Below, one piece after another: positions 15,939 to 25,164 of a stretch of DNA of 46,256 bases (position 1 is its first letter; the number at the start of each line of letters is the position of its first letter). The translations under genes were made by a program, and so were the position numbers. The notes beneath the pieces are model-generated. The model ran no database searches. It saw only the letters and a program-made list of their open reading frames with translations, and was not told where the DNA came from. The stretch is from Acidobacteriota bacterium (lineage in GTDB: Bacteria; Acidobacteriota; UBA4820; DSQY01): contig JAKAKG010000116.1 of the NCBI GenBank assembly GCA_021813555.1, forward strand, positions 1 to 46,256. Reading direction: 5' to 3'.

Positions 15939-17207
15939 TTACTTCTTCTTGACGTCGCCCGTGGCCGCGCCGTGGAGCTTCACTTCCACCTTGTTTTCGA
16001 GGTGGTCGTAGTACTCCTTGAGGACGGCGATGACCTCAGGCTTGGAGAACTCCTTCGGGACGGGCTTGCCTTCGCTCATGAGCTTGCGCAGCAGGGTGCC
16101 GGAGAGGAGCAGCCTGGCGCCGCCCTTGTAGTTGCCCTCGTCGTCGATGACGGCCTTGCTCTCGTGCGGGCAGGTCTTCATGGAGGCCATGGTGCCGCAC
16201 TCGTAGCAGTAGAAGGTCCAGTCCATGCAGAGGGGCTTGAGCTGAAGGGCGTCGGGGGGGATTTCCAGGAAGATCTTCTGGGCGTCGAAGGGGCCGTAGT
16301 AATCGCCCACGCCGGCGTGGTCGCGGCCCACGATGAGGTGCGAGCAGCCGTAGTTCTGGCGGAAGACGGCGTGGAGCAGAGCCTCGCGGGGCCCGGCGTA
16401 CCGCATGTCGAGGGGGTACCCGGCCATGGCCACGCGCTCCTTGCGGAAGTACTTGTTGACCAGGGCGTCGATGGCCTTCACGCGCACGTCGGCCGGTATG
16501 TCGCCGGGCTTGAGCTTGCCCACGAGCTGGTGGATGTAGACGCCGTCGCAGACCTCGATGGCGATCCAGGCCAGGTAGGCGTGGGAGCCGTGCATGGGGT
16601 TGCGGAGCTGGAGGGCGGCCACCGTGTTCCAGCCGCGCTCCTCGAACATCTTGCGGGACTCGGCGGGGCGCTGGTAGAGGCCCTTGAACTGCTCGGGGAA
16701 GTAAGACTCGGAGAGTACCTTGACGGGGCCCGCCAGGTTCACGTCGGCCTGCTCCATGACCATCTTCACGCCCGGGTGAGCCATGTCGGTGGTCTTGAAG
16801 ACCTGCTGGCACTCGTGGGCCTTGTCGATGGCGTACTTCTCGGTCACCTTCATGGTGGCCATGAGCGTGTTGGTCTCCGTGTCCCAAAGCGCCACTTCCT
16901 CGTTGAGCTTGATGGAGTCGGCGAGGGCCTTCTCGGCGGAGAGGGTGATGGGGATGGGCCAGAAGAGCCCGTTCTTGGAGGGCATCTTGTACTCCTCGCA
17001 GACGCCTTTCCAATCGGCGTAGCCCATGAATCCGTCCAGGGGCGTGAATCCGCCGATGCCCATCATGATGAGGTCGCCGGTTTCGCGGCTGGTGATGGGG
17101 ACCTTCTTCAGGCCTTGGGCCTTCTTGATCTCTTCCTCGAGTGCCTTGCCTTCAAGCAAGAGGCACTTGAGTTCTTTGCTGCCATGCGGGGGGACCAGCT
17201 TGCTCAT
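15939..17207 (-). CDS. sat: Sulfate adenylyltransferase (ATP sulfurylase)
   Basis: 422 residues, the usual length of the homo-oligomeric enzyme. It activates sulfate with ATP to adenosine phosphosulfate, the first step of dissimilatory sulfate reduction. Nucleotide-binding motifs are LRNPMHGSH (H-x-x-H) and [29 protein letters not shown] gives a likely zinc site, as in sulfate reducers. AAGGAGGT lies upstream of the ATG with good spacing. It follows dsrP by 70 bases as the last gene of the island. The enzyme acts in the cytoplasm and depends on pyrophosphate removal by an enzyme not coded here. Confidence 0.97.
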   Translation of the reverse strand: MSKLVPPHGSKELKCLLLEGKALEEEIKKAQGLKKVPITSRETGDLIMMGIGGFTPLDGFMGYADWKGVCEEYKMPSKNGLFWPIPITLSAEKALADSIKLNEEVALWDTETNTLMATMKVTEKYAIDKAHECQQVFKTTDMAHPGVKMVMEQADVNLAGPVKVLSESYFPEQFKGLYQRPAESRKMFEERGWNTVAALQLRNPMHGSHAYLAWIAIEVCDGVYIHQLVGKLKPGDIPADVRVKAIDALVNKYFRKERVAMAGYPLDMRYAGPREALLHAVFRQNYGCSHLIVGRDHAGVGDYYGPFDAQKIFLEIPPDALQLKPLCMDWTFYCYECGTMASMKTCPHESKAVIDDEGNYKGGARLLLSGTLLRKLMSEGKPVPKEFSKPEVIAVLKEYYDHLENKVEVKLHGAATGDVKKK

Positions 17208-17277
17208 GGACGACCTCCTTAAATTGGGTTTCCGAAAACCACGCTTCCGATGTGCTTCTTCGTCAAGGTTAGGTACC

Positions 17278-18441
17278 CTACTCGGCCAGGCGCTCCCGAA
17301 CCGATAACGCGATCTTGTAAAACACCGTGATCATGAGGAGGCCGATGGCCCAGATGGCCACCACGATGGCCAGCTCCGGCGCCGTGGGCACGTACCTCGT
17401 GACCACGTTCAGGGGCGACGGCGTGAAGCCGCCGATGATCAGCCCGAGCCCCTTGTCGATCCAGAGCGACGCGAAGACCATGACGCACGTCACCGCGAGC
17501 ACCTTCTCGTTGCGCCGGTAGCGCGGCACCAGCAGGAGGAAAATGGATGCCGCCGCGAGGATCATGGACGTCCACATCCAGGGCACGAGGGGCGCCTGTC
17601 CCTGCAGGCCCACGAAGAGGAACTTGAAGTGCTCCATGTGCTCGGGGATCTGGCTGTAGAAGACCGTGAAGATCTCCATCAGGACGAAGAAGATGTTCAC
17701 GATCATGGCGTAGGTCACGATGACCGCGAGCTTCTGGATGGGCTCGGAGCCCACGTCGAACTTGGTGAGCTTGCGGATGATCATGCACAGCAGGATCAGG
17801 AGGGCGGGGCCCGCCGCGAAGGCCGAAGCCAGGAAGCGGGGCGCCAGGATGGCCGTGAGCCAGAAGGACCTGCCCGGAAGGCCGTTGTACAAGAACGCCG
17901 TGACGGTGTGGATGGACACGGCCCACGGTATGGACAGGATGATGATGGGCTTGATCCAGTGCGGCGGAGGCACTTCCTTCCGCTCCGAGCTCAGCGTCAC
18001 GTAGGCGATGAGGGCGTTGAGGACCAGGTAGCCCGAGAGGGAGATCATGTCCCAGAACATCATGGAACCGGGCGTGGGATGGAGCATCACGTTGAGGATG
18101 CGCATGGGCTGCCCCATGTCCACGAAGATGAAGAGCATGCACATGGTGACCGCTGAGATGGCCAGGAACTCGCCCAGGATGGTGAGCTTCCCGAAGGCCT
18201 TGTAGTTGTGCAGGTAGTAGGGAAGCACCACCATGACCGCCGAAGCCGCCACCCCCACGAAGAAGGTGAACTGGGCGATGTACATGCCCCAGGTCACGTT
18301 CCGGCTCAGGCCCGTGATGCCCAACCCTTCGGTGAGCTGGAGGAGGTAGCAGAGGAACCCCACCAGGATGACCGCGGAGAGGGCGCCGATCCAGGCCCAA
18401 TATCGCTTGCCCCCGACGACCGCTTTCTCGAACATGAACAT
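17278..18441 (-). CDS. dsrP: DsrP, NrfD-like membrane subunit of DsrMKJOP
   Basis: About 387 residues with roughly ten membrane helices of the NrfD/PsrC type, which exchange electrons between the quinone pool and the periplasmic ferredoxin subunit DsrO. The family motif region [21 protein letters not shown] is near the N-terminus. ATG 18441 is preferred to the GTG at 18450 because GAGGT, overlapping the dsrO stop, lies about eight bases upstream. It is last in the dsrMKJOP order and followed by sat. Confidence 0.93.
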   Translation of the reverse strand: MFMFEKAVVGGKRYWAWIGALSAVILVGFLCYLLQLTEGLGITGLSRNVTWGMYIAQFTFFVGVAASAVMVVLPYYLHNYKAFGKLTILGEFLAISAVTMCMLFIFVDMGQPMRILNVMLHPTPGSMMFWDMISLSGYLVLNALIAYVTLSSERKEVPPPHWIKPIIILSIPWAVSIHTVTAFLYNGLPGRSFWLTAILAPRFLASAFAAGPALLILLCMIIRKLTKFDVGSEPIQKLAVIVTYAMIVNIFFVLMEIFTVFYSQIPEHMEHFKFLFVGLQGQAPLVPWMWTSMILAAASIFLLLVPRYRRNEKVLAVTCVMVFASLWIDKGLGLIIGGFTPSPLNVVTRYVPTAPELAIVVAIWAIGLLMITVFYKIALSVRERLAE

Positions 18442-18451
18442 GGGCCGCACC

Positions 18452-19216
18452 TCACACTATGTAATAGATCTCGGGTTGGGTGCCCAGTTCGGGCTTGCGC
18501 CGGATGGTGAAGTGCTCCCTCAGGAGGGACCGCACCTCCGACGCCGGGTCGTCCAGATTGCCGAAGACGAGGGCCTTCTCGGGGCAGGCCTCCACGCACG
18601 CGGGCTGCTCGCCCTTGGCCAGGCGCTCCTCGCAGAAGGTGCACTTCTCCACCACGCCCTTGGTGCGCGTGGGGAACTCGGGATCCAGGGCCGGAATCCG
18701 CGGGCGCGGGTCGAGCCAGTTGAAGCTCCTGGACCCGTAGGGGCAGGCCGCCATGCAGTACCGGCATCCGATGCACCGGTGCCAGTCCATCATGACGATG
18801 CCGTCCTCCCGCTTCCACGTGGCCTTGGTGGGGCAGACGCGCACGCACGGCGGATTGTCGCAGTGGTTGCAGAAGACCAGCACGGGCTTGTCCTTGAGGG
18901 CCTCGGCCGTGTAGGGATTCTCCTCGCCCGTGAAGGCGTTCTCGAAGGGCTCCTTCCAGATCCACTTCACCTCGTGGTCCTTGTCCTTGAACAGGGGCAC
19001 GTTGTGGACCTTGTCGCAGGCGCCGATGCAATCCTTGCAGCCCTCTTTCCTCAGACAGCGCTGCGGATCAATCACCATGGCCCAGCGGGTGGCGGCGCCC
19101 GCCGCGGGGGCGGCCTCCTCCCCGGCCTTCGCGAGGGCGCCGATGGTGGACTTCCCCGCGAGTGCCACCGCCGAGAGTCCGGCGACGCCAAGGAATGTTC
19201 GTCTGTGGATGGTCAT
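18452..19216 (-). CDS. dsrO: DsrO, Tat-exported periplasmic ferredoxin
   Basis: 254 residues. A twin-arginine signal (HRRTFLGVAGLSAVALA) directs the folded protein to the periplasm. The body has clusters for several [4Fe-4S] centres: CLRKEGCKDCIGACDK, CNHCDNPPCVRVCP, CIGCRYCMAACP and CTFCEERL with CVEACP. It passes electrons between DsrJ and DsrP. It overlaps dsrJ by four bases and is separated from the dsrP start by a few bases. Confidence 0.95.
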   Translation of the reverse strand: MTIHRRTFLGVAGLSAVALAGKSTIGALAKAGEEAAPAAGAATRWAMVIDPQRCLRKEGCKDCIGACDKVHNVPLFKDKDHEVKWIWKEPFENAFTGEENPYTAEALKDKPVLVFCNHCDNPPCVRVCPTKATWKREDGIVMMDWHRCIGCRYCMAACPYGSRSFNWLDPRPRIPALDPEFPTRTKGVVEKCTFCEERLAKGEQPACVEACPEKALVFGNLDDPASEVRSLLREHFTIRRKPELGTQPEIYYIV

Positions 19217-19608
19217 CCCTTGCTCCTCTGGACCAGTTTGGGGTCAATGTGGCAGTCCCAGCAGTAGGGTTTGACGCCCGCGTAGTCGTGGCATTTGTCG
19301 CAGAACTCGGCCTTGTTGTCGTGGCATTTGAGGCACGTGTTGGTGAGGCTCATGTCGTAGCGCTTGCCGTCGGCGGCCACGTAGGTCCGGTCGTTCTGGC
19401 GCACCACCTGGTCTCTCCAGGTGATGAGCATCTCCATGTGGGACATGCGCATGGTCTCGGTGGGAGCCACGCACTGCTTCTCCGTGGTGGGAAGCTTGAG
19501 CTCCGGGGGTTTGGAGGAGGTTCCCGATGCGAGGTTGTACCAGACGGGGAACGTGATGAGTCCCAGGAAGAGCACCAGGCCGGTGAAGATCAGCCCTCGG
19601 TCACGCAT
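19213..19608 (-). CDS. dsrJ: DsrJ, triheme cytochrome c
   Basis: 131 residues: an N-terminal membrane anchor (GLIFTGLVLFLGLITFPVW) and three CxxCH haem sites at about 92-96 (CLKCH), 103-107 (CDKCH) and 116-120 (CWDCH). DsrJ is the periplasmic haem subunit of DsrMKJOP, known for unusual His/Cys haem ligation. An extra cysteine at about 46 could serve there. Its start overlaps the dsrK stop by eight bases. Confidence 0.96.
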   Translation of the reverse strand: MRDRGLIFTGLVLFLGLITFPVWYNLASGTSSKPPELKLPTTEKQCVAPTETMRMSHMEMLITWRDQVVRQNDRTYVAADGKRYDMSLTNTCLKCHDNKAEFCDKCHDYAGVKPYCWDCHIDPKLVQRSKG

Positions 19609-21217
19609 GGGCCGCCTCCTTTCCCCGTAGCGGCGTGCCGCGAAGGTCCGTGGTCCGCTCCTTCTCGCCCTTCATCACCAGGGCGTTGCCCACGAACTCG
19701 TGAATGCCCGCCACCTCCACGCCTGGCACCCAGTACTCCATGAGGGTCGAGAGGTTGGCCTTGTCGATGGCGCAGATGCAGGAGAGGACGTTGACGCCCT
19801 TGGTCTCGTGCACGTGCTTCACGGCGTTGGCCCTGGGCAGGCCGCCCCGCATGCGCATCTCGAAGTTCTCGTCCGTGCCCAGGCCCGCGCCGCTCCCGCA
19901 GCAGAAGGTCTGTTCGCGGATGGTGTTCTCGGGCATCTCGTGGAAGTTCCGGCACGTGTTCTTGATGACGTAGCGCGGTTCCTCGAAGAGGCCCATGGCG
20001 CGGGCCGGGTTGCACGAGTCGTGGAAGGTCACGTTCCAGTGGTCGTTCCGGGTGGGATCGAGCTTGAGCTTTCCGTTCCTGATGAGGTCCGAGGTGAACT
20101 CCGTGATGTGCACCATCTTCGTGGATTTGGCGTTCTCGAAGACGGTTCCCGTGATGGGCGACTTGGGCACTTCCAGGAAATTCGCGGGGCCGTTCATGGT
20201 GTCCATATATTGGTGGATCACCCGCCACATGTGGCCGCATTCCCCGCCGATGATCCATTTCACGCCCAGGCGCTTGGCCTCGGCGTAGATCTTGTTGTTC
20301 AAGCGCTTGATCATCTCGTGGCTGGTGAAGAGCCCGAAGTTTCCGCCCTCGCCCGCGAAGGCGCTCCACGTGTAATCCAGCCCGATCTCGTGGAAGAGCT
20401 GGAGGTAGCCCAGGAGGGTGTAGTAGTGGGGCGTGCCGAAGTAGTCGGCGGAGGGGGTCACGAACAGGACCTCCGCCCCCTTGCGGTTGATGGGAGCCTC
20501 CACCCGGACGCCCGTGATCTCCTCCAGCTCGTCCACGGCGAAGCCGATGGAGTCCGCGAAGCCGTGGGGCTGGATGCCCAGGTGGTTGCCCGTGCGGAAG
20601 CAGTTGGCAGCGGGCTCGATGACCCAGTTGATGTTGAGCCCCAGGAGGTTGAGCAGCTCGCGGCCGATCATGGTGATCTCCGCCTGGTCGATGCCGTAGG
20701 GGCAGAAGACCGAGCAGCGGCGGCACTCGGTGCACTGGTAGAAGTAGTAGAACCACTCCTTGATCACGTCCTCCGTGAGCTCGCGGCCGCCCGCCAGGGC
20801 GCCGAAGGCCTTCCCCGCAGGCGTAAAATAGCGGCGGTAGACCGAGCGGATCAGCTCGGCCCGGAGAACGGGCATGTTCTTGGGGTCACCCGAGCCCACG
20901 TAGAAGTGGCACTTGTCGGCGCAGGCCCCGCACCTCACGCAGATGTCCATGAAGAGGCGGAAGGATCGGTACTTCTCCAGCCGGTCCTTCATGCCGTCCA
21001 GGATGATCTGCTTCCAGTTGGGCGGCAGCTTCCAGTCCGCGTCGAAGGGCTGCCAATCCCTGGGATTGGGCATGCCCAGGTACTCGATGTTCTTGGCCAG
21101 GGCGCTGTAGCAGTAGGTCCCCTTGCGGAAGTCCACGTGGGGGTCCATCCAGCCCTTCTTGGGGGGCCGGTAGTCGACCTGCGCCAGGTCCTCGGGTTTG
21201 GGTTGCTTCTCCGCCAT
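19601..21217 (-). CDS. dsrK: DsrK, HdrD-like iron-sulfur subunit
   Basis: 538 residues. Two ferredoxin-like clusters (CVRCGACADKCH and CTECRRCSVFCP) are followed by a CCG-type catalytic part with GGECGHMW, HDSCNPAR, CCGSGAG and a late CICA. This is the subunit thought to act on the DsrC trisulfide on the cytoplasmic side, as in heterodisulfide reductase. It starts two bases after dsrM ends and overlaps dsrJ, so dsrMKJOP is tightly coupled. Confidence 0.96.
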   Translation of the reverse strand: MAEKQPKPEDLAQVDYRPPKKGWMDPHVDFRKGTYCYSALAKNIEYLGMPNPRDWQPFDADWKLPPNWKQIILDGMKDRLEKYRSFRLFMDICVRCGACADKCHFYVGSGDPKNMPVLRAELIRSVYRRYFTPAGKAFGALAGGRELTEDVIKEWFYYFYQCTECRRCSVFCPYGIDQAEITMIGRELLNLLGLNINWVIEPAANCFRTGNHLGIQPHGFADSIGFAVDELEEITGVRVEAPINRKGAEVLFVTPSADYFGTPHYYTLLGYLQLFHEIGLDYTWSAFAGEGGNFGLFTSHEMIKRLNNKIYAEAKRLGVKWIIGGECGHMWRVIHQYMDTMNGPANFLEVPKSPITGTVFENAKSTKMVHITEFTSDLIRNGKLKLDPTRNDHWNVTFHDSCNPARAMGLFEEPRYVIKNTCRNFHEMPENTIREQTFCCGSGAGLGTDENFEMRMRGGLPRANAVKHVHETKGVNVLSCICAIDKANLSTLMEYWVPGVEVAGIHEFVGNALVMKGEKERTTDLRGTPLRGKEAAHA

Positions 21218-21219
21218 GG

Positions 21220-22212
21220 CTACTCCCTATCCAAAGGCAGGCCAGCCGCCTTGATCTTGTCGTGAAACTCCTCTTCCCACTCGGCGTAGGTGTGCACCTT
21301 CACGGGGTAGTCCCACGGATTCACGTGGCGTTTCATCCTGTTGTTGTTGGCCAGGTTGCGCGTGGGGCTGAGGAAGACCCCGGGGGCGTGCATGAGCTTG
21401 CTGAAGGGGAAGTAGGCCAGGAGCACGCAGAGGAGGAAAAGGTGCACGAAGAACAGGGGCCCCACCTCCTTGGGAATGACGGGAGAGAAGGTCACGAGCC
21501 CGATGGCCAGCTCCTTGATCGCCACGATGTCAGCGCGGGTGAAGTAGCGCATGAGGACGCCCGACCCGGCCAGCCCCAGAAGAAGGAACAGCGCGAAGTA
21601 GTCCGTGAAGAGAGAGAGATACCGGATCTGCGGGTCCCGCAGCCGCCTGAACAGGAGGTAGAGGAGGGCCGCCAGGATCACCAGGTCCGTCACGTACAGG
21701 ACCGGAGCGCCCACCTGGAAGAAGCCGTCCACGTCCGCCAGCAAATTCACCAGGCGGGGCACGGGCTCCATGAAGAACCGCAGGTGGCGCAGGAAGATCA
21801 CGAGGAACGTCCAGTGAAACGCCAGGGCGCCCAGCCAGAGCCACTTGTTCTCGCCGTAGACGAGCCTGGGGCCGTCTCTGAGTTCGGCTTTGGTGTTGCG
21901 GAAGAGCGACCGGAACAGCAGCACTTCAAGGGCCATCCTGCCCATGACGCCGAGGGTCGAGGAGGGGCTCTCCAGGCGGCCCTGCTTGATCCAGGGCAGG
22001 GACTTCTGCTGGCCGCACGTGCTGGGGATGCGGAAGGGCACGGGCGTGTTGGCCCACTTCACGACGCGGTACGCCAGGCCGGCCAGGAATACGGCGATGG
22101 CCGCGAACGGAATGACCGTCCCGAACAGGACCCCGAGGTGCGCCGCCGCCACGCCGAAGTAGGCCAGGAGGATCAAGACAAGAACGGTCAATAGGGAATA
22201 CAAGGCACTCAT
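21220..22212 (-). CDS. dsrM: DsrM, NarI-like cytochrome b subunit
   Basis: 330 residues with about six membrane helices. The C-terminal half resembles the NarI/HdrE di-haem cytochrome b that oxidises menaquinol. It is the quinone-facing partner of DsrK. AAGGGAGGCAG precedes the ATG. It is the first gene of dsrMKJOP and follows the RsbRD-N gene by 85 bases. Confidence 0.94.
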   Translation of the reverse strand: MSALYSLLTVLVLILLAYFGVAAAHLGVLFGTVIPFAAIAVFLAGLAYRVVKWANTPVPFRIPSTCGQQKSLPWIKQGRLESPSSTLGVMGRMALEVLLFRSLFRNTKAELRDGPRLVYGENKWLWLGALAFHWTFLVIFLRHLRFFMEPVPRLVNLLADVDGFFQVGAPVLYVTDLVILAALLYLLFRRLRDPQIRYLSLFTDYFALFLLLGLAGSGVLMRYFTRADIVAIKELAIGLVTFSPVIPKEVGPLFFVHLFLLCVLLAYFPFSKLMHAPGVFLSPTRNLANNNRMKRHVNPWDYPVKVHTYAEWEEEFHDKIKAAGLPLDRE

Positions 22213-22297
22213 GAACCGCTGCCTCCCTTCTTAAGGCCCATTCGCACAGAGCACCGCCCCGGACATGCCGACTGCCGGCGGCCCCTGGCCTTCAGGA

Positions 22298-22822
22298 TCA
22301 AGAGCCGCCGGGCTCGGGATCTTCGTCGAAGAGGCGGCTCGCCTTCTCCAACATGAAGATCTTTCTCCTCATCTCGCCCAGCCGGATGTCGCAGATCTTT
22401 TCTCTGTTGGCGGAGTAGATGTCGAACGCGCCCAGGGCCAGATCGTCCACCCTCGCGTCGAAGGCCGCCCATTCGGCGGCCATGGGCGCGGCCCGAAGGG
22501 CCTCCCCCGCCTGCTCCCTGGCGATCTGCTTCAGGAAGAAGATGAAGGAGACCACCTGGGAGGCCGTGAAGTCCTGGACGCTTCGCAGTTTGATGAGGGA
22601 TTCAAGGGCCGGTGCGACCTCGGCCGGTTTGGCCAGCCCGAGGACGCCGTCGCACAGGACGGCAAGTTCCCTGGAGAGGGTGGCTCCCACAGGGTTGGCG
22701 AAGGGATCCTTCACCTGCGTGAAGAAGCGTCCCGTCTCCGCGGGATACGTCTCCATCACCCCTTGGAGCCACCTCTCCAGGATGGCGGCTCTCCTTCCGT
22801 GCAATGACTCCATCAGGGCCAT
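22298..22822 (-). CDS. RsbRD N-terminal-domain protein
   Basis: 174 residues, all helical, matching the RsbRD_N type sensor domain (VMETYPAETGRFF, DPFANPVG, LIKLRSVQDFTASQ). No STAS domain is present, so it is a stand-alone sensor-like protein. The same gene is often seen just upstream of dsrM in sulfate reducers, so a link with DsrMKJOP assembly or regulation is plausible but unproven. ATG 22822 (MALMESLHG) follows GAGGGGGGAGGG. A second ATG at 22813 is possible. Confidence 0.75.
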   Translation of the reverse strand: MALMESLHGRRAAILERWLQGVMETYPAETGRFFTQVKDPFANPVGATLSRELAVLCDGVLGLAKPAEVAPALESLIKLRSVQDFTASQVVSFIFFLKQIAREQAGEALRAAPMAAEWAAFDARVDDLALGAFDIYSANREKICDIRLGEMRRKIFMLEKASRLFDEDPEPGGS

Positions 22823-22845
22823 CGGCCCCCTCCCCCCCTCACGCA

Positions 22846-22859
22846 CCGGCGTACGCCGG
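22846..22859. repeat. Perfect 14-bp palindrome CCGGCGTACGCCGG
   Basis: A perfect palindrome in the dsrC-RsbRD gap, about 25 bases upstream of the RsbRD-N start. It could be an operator or part of an RNA hairpin. Confidence 0.4.
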
Positions 22860-22883
22860 CATGCGCGCCGGGAACCGGAGGCC

Positions 22884-22920
22884 GGGAGCCGGTGCGGCAC
22901 CGTTGGGCCGCCCGGCTCCC
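22884..22920 (-). terminator. Strong GC hairpin just after dsrC
   Basis: GGGAGCCGG pairs with CCGGCTCCC, and an inner GCGGC pairs with GCCGC around an eight-base loop, with one bulged T: 14 pairs, about 26 bases past the dsrC stop. No T-run follows on the minus strand. It is more likely a 3'-end stabiliser or partial terminator than a complete stop, which would raise dsrC message relative to dsrMKJOP. Confidence 0.5.
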
Positions 22921-22945
22921 CGCCGCCGATCCCTGCCGCCTCGTC

Positions 22946-23263
22946 TTACACGCAGCCCGTGGGCTTGGGCAGGCCGGCGAGCTTGCAGGCCCCCTTGGCC
23001 GGGCCAGAGGGAAACAGCTCGTACACCTTGTTCAGCGGGAACCCTGTCTCCTTGCACAGCTTGCGGATCATGGGGGCGATCCCGAACTGCAGATAATAGT
23101 TCCGCAGGTAGTTGATCATCTTCCAGTGCTCTTCGGTGAGGTCGGTGATGCCCTCAATGCCGGCGAAATCCTTGGCCACGTCCTCGTTCCAGACAGTGGG
23201 ATCTTCCAAGAATCCGTCCTCGTCCACCACGTAAGCTTTTCCGTTCAGTTCGAGTGTCGGCAC
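22946..23263 (-). CDS. dsrC: DsrC sulfur-carrier protein
   Basis: 105 residues, the full length of true DsrC. The flexible C-terminal arm CKLAGLPKPTGCV holds both redox cysteines eleven residues apart, the penultimate residue being CysA. It is therefore the substrate partner of DsrAB that leaves as a trisulfide, not a TusE or RspA-type paralogue with one cysteine. It is reduced by DsrK and possibly by the DsrL-like protein coded next to it. Confidence 0.98.
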   Translation of the reverse strand: MPTLELNGKAYVVDEDGFLEDPTVWNEDVAKDFAGIEGITDLTEEHWKMINYLRNYYLQFGIAPMIRKLCKETGFPLNKVYELFPSGPAKGACKLAGLPKPTGCV

Positions 23264-23313
23264 GGTCTCTACCTCCTGCCGGATTTGGCCCTGTTCCGGC
23301 GTCCAGTGGATCT

Positions 23314-23327
23314 GCCCCCGAGGGGGC
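23314..23327. other. Hairpin in the dsrL-dsrC gap
   Basis: GCCCCCGAGGGGGC can fold with a tiny loop in the 108-base gap between dsrL and dsrC. No T-run follows. It may help process the message so that dsrC is expressed separately. Confidence 0.3.
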
Positions 23328-23371
23328 CGCTCGCCAGGTTTCTCCCGCCGGGTTTCCCCGCCGCGGCACCT

Positions 23372-25033
23372 CTAGATCAAATCGATATACCCGCAGGGGC
23401 ACTCTTCCGCGCACTTCTTGCAGCCGTTGCATACCTCGAGCTTGATGCGGTAGTGCTCGCCCTTGGGGAGCTTCACGAAGCAGCTGTTGGTGCAGTACAT
23501 CCAGCAGGTCTCGCAGTCCATGCACATGCCGCAGGACATGCACCGCTTGGCCTCATCCACGGCCTGCTCCGGCGTGAGCCCGAGCTCGATCTCCGTGTCC
23601 TTGCCGCGCTGGTCGGCGGGCACGTGCGGCCGCTCGTGGCGGGCCGCTTCCTTGTACCATCCGATCTTCATGTGGTCTGTTTTGACGAGGGTGGGCTTGG
23701 CCCGCTTCTCCAGCTCCAAACCCCGGAACCGGGCATCGATGGCCTCCGCGGCGAAGCGGCCCTGGGAGATGGCGATGGTGGCCAGCCCCAGCTCCACGTC
23801 GTCGCCGCCCGAGTAAACGCCGTCTTCTTTGGTGACGCCCCACTCGTCCACGGCGATCCAGTTCTTGCCGTCGCGGAGCGATTCGAACCCGTCGAAGGCC
23901 GGTTCCTGGCTGATGGCGGCCACGATGGCCGTGGCGTCCATGTCGAACTCCGACCCCGCCTTGGGCACGGGCCTCCGGCGGCCCGAGGCGTCGGGCTCGC
24001 CCAGTTCCATGCGGATGCACTTGAGGCCCACGGCCGTCCCGTCCTTCACGAGGACTTCCACGGGCGCCACCAGGTAGTCGATGGCCACGCCCTCTTCCAG
24101 GGCCCCCTCGATCTCCGGGGCAATGGCGGGCATCTCGGCCCTGGTGCGGCGGTACAGGAGGGTCACGTCCGCGCCCAGGCGCTTGCTCACCCTCGCCGCG
24201 TCGATGGCCGTGTCGCCGCCGCCGATGACGAGGACCTTGGTACCCACCTGAACCTCTTCCCCGCTGTTGACCTTGTTCAAGAACTCCGTACCCGAGAACA
24301 CGTTGGGAGTCTCTTCTCCGGGCACCCTGAGCTTGATGCCCTTGTGGGCTCCGAGCCCCACGAAGATGGCTTTGTACTCGCTGCGCAGGTCGTCGAGGGA
24401 CTTGTCCTTCCCGATGACGAAGTTGCACTGGAGGTTCACGCCGAGGTCCAAGATCCGCTGGATCTCCGCGTCCAGGACCTGCCGCGGGAGCCGGTACGCC
24501 GGAATGCCGTAGCGGAGCATGCCGCCGGGCTTGCTGAAGGCCTCGAACACGGTCACGGAGTACCCGCGCCGGGCGAGCTGGTACGCGCAGGAGAGCCCCG
24601 CGGGGCCGGCACCTACCACGGCCACTTTTTCCGGCCGCGTTTCTTCCGTGAGCTTTGCGGGCTTCAGGCCTTTGCCGAGGGCGAAATCGCCGATGAAGCG
24701 CTCGATGGCGTTCACCGCCACCGGCCCTTCCTTCTCGTTGCGGTTGCAGCCCGCCTCGCAGGGGTGCGGGCAGACCCGGCCGCAGGTGGCCGGAAAGGGA
24801 TTCTTCTCGGTGACCAGGCGCCAGGCCAGTTCAAAGGCTTGGTCGTTGGTGCGCCCGTAGGCTTCCGCCTGCGCGATGGTCGTGAGGAGGCCTCGGATAT
24901 CCGTGCCGCTGGGGCAATTGCCTACGCAGGGCGGCGTCTTTTCCGCGTACTTCGGCCGCATCGGGCTGATTTCTCCGCCCGTGCTCCCGCCCGCCTTGAT
25001 GATCGGTTTCTTCACTTCCTTGAAGAGGCCCAT
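23372..25033 (-). CDS. dsrL: DsrL-like NAD(P)H oxidoreductase, iron-sulfur flavoprotein
   Basis: About 553 residues. An N-terminal Fe-S adapter as in glutamate synthase small subunit (CVGNCPSG, CGRVCPHPCEAGC) is followed by an FAD site (VAVVGAGPAGLSCAY), an NAD(P)H site (VLVIGGGDTAIDAAR) and a C-terminal di-cluster ferredoxin (CMSCGMCMDCETC, CNGCKKCAEECPCG). DsrL interacts with DsrAB and couples NAD(P)H to sulfite or DsrC-trisulfide chemistry. The length is shorter than DsrL of phototrophic sulfur oxidisers and fits the DsrL-2 or reductive type. ATG 25033 has AGGATGG upstream, so the longer ORF start is rejected. It is coded between dsrD/ferritin-like and dsrC. Confidence 0.85.
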   Translation of the reverse strand: MGLFKEVKKPIIKAGGSTGGEISPMRPKYAEKTPPCVGNCPSGTDIRGLLTTIAQAEAYGRTNDQAFELAWRLVTEKNPFPATCGRVCPHPCEAGCNRNEKEGPVAVNAIERFIGDFALGKGLKPAKLTEETRPEKVAVVGAGPAGLSCAYQLARRGYSVTVFEAFSKPGGMLRYGIPAYRLPRQVLDAEIQRILDLGVNLQCNFVIGKDKSLDDLRSEYKAIFVGLGAHKGIKLRVPGEETPNVFSGTEFLNKVNSGEEVQVGTKVLVIGGGDTAIDAARVSKRLGADVTLLYRRTRAEMPAIAPEIEGALEEGVAIDYLVAPVEVLVKDGTAVGLKCIRMELGEPDASGRRRPVPKAGSEFDMDATAIVAAISQEPAFDGFESLRDGKNWIAVDEWGVTKEDGVYSGGDDVELGLATIAISQGRFAAEAIDARFRGLELEKRAKPTLVKTDHMKIGWYKEAARHERPHVPADQRGKDTEIELGLTPEQAVDEAKRCMSCGMCMDCETCWMYCTNSCFVKLPKGEHYRIKLEVCNGCKKCAEECPCGYIDLI

Positions 25034-25050
25034 TTTTCCATCCTTTCGAA

Positions 25051-25160
25051 GTGAGTAGTGAGGTGTAAGGAGTGAGGAGGCCAACAGACATCGACCGACC
25101 TCGCTCCCTGGATCGCTCCCCCGCTCTTTCTCCTCACTCGCTCACTCTTTGCTCCTCACC
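25051..25160. repeat. Purine/pyrimidine inverted-repeat element A
   Basis: The gap upstream of dsrL carries a GTGAG/GAGGAG-rich left half and a CTCCTCACTC-rich right half. GAGTGAGGAG (25070-25079) pairs perfectly with CTCCTCACTC (25130-25139). Related elements occur at 25959 and 29597. Confidence 0.6.
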
Positions 25161-25164
25161 GTCT

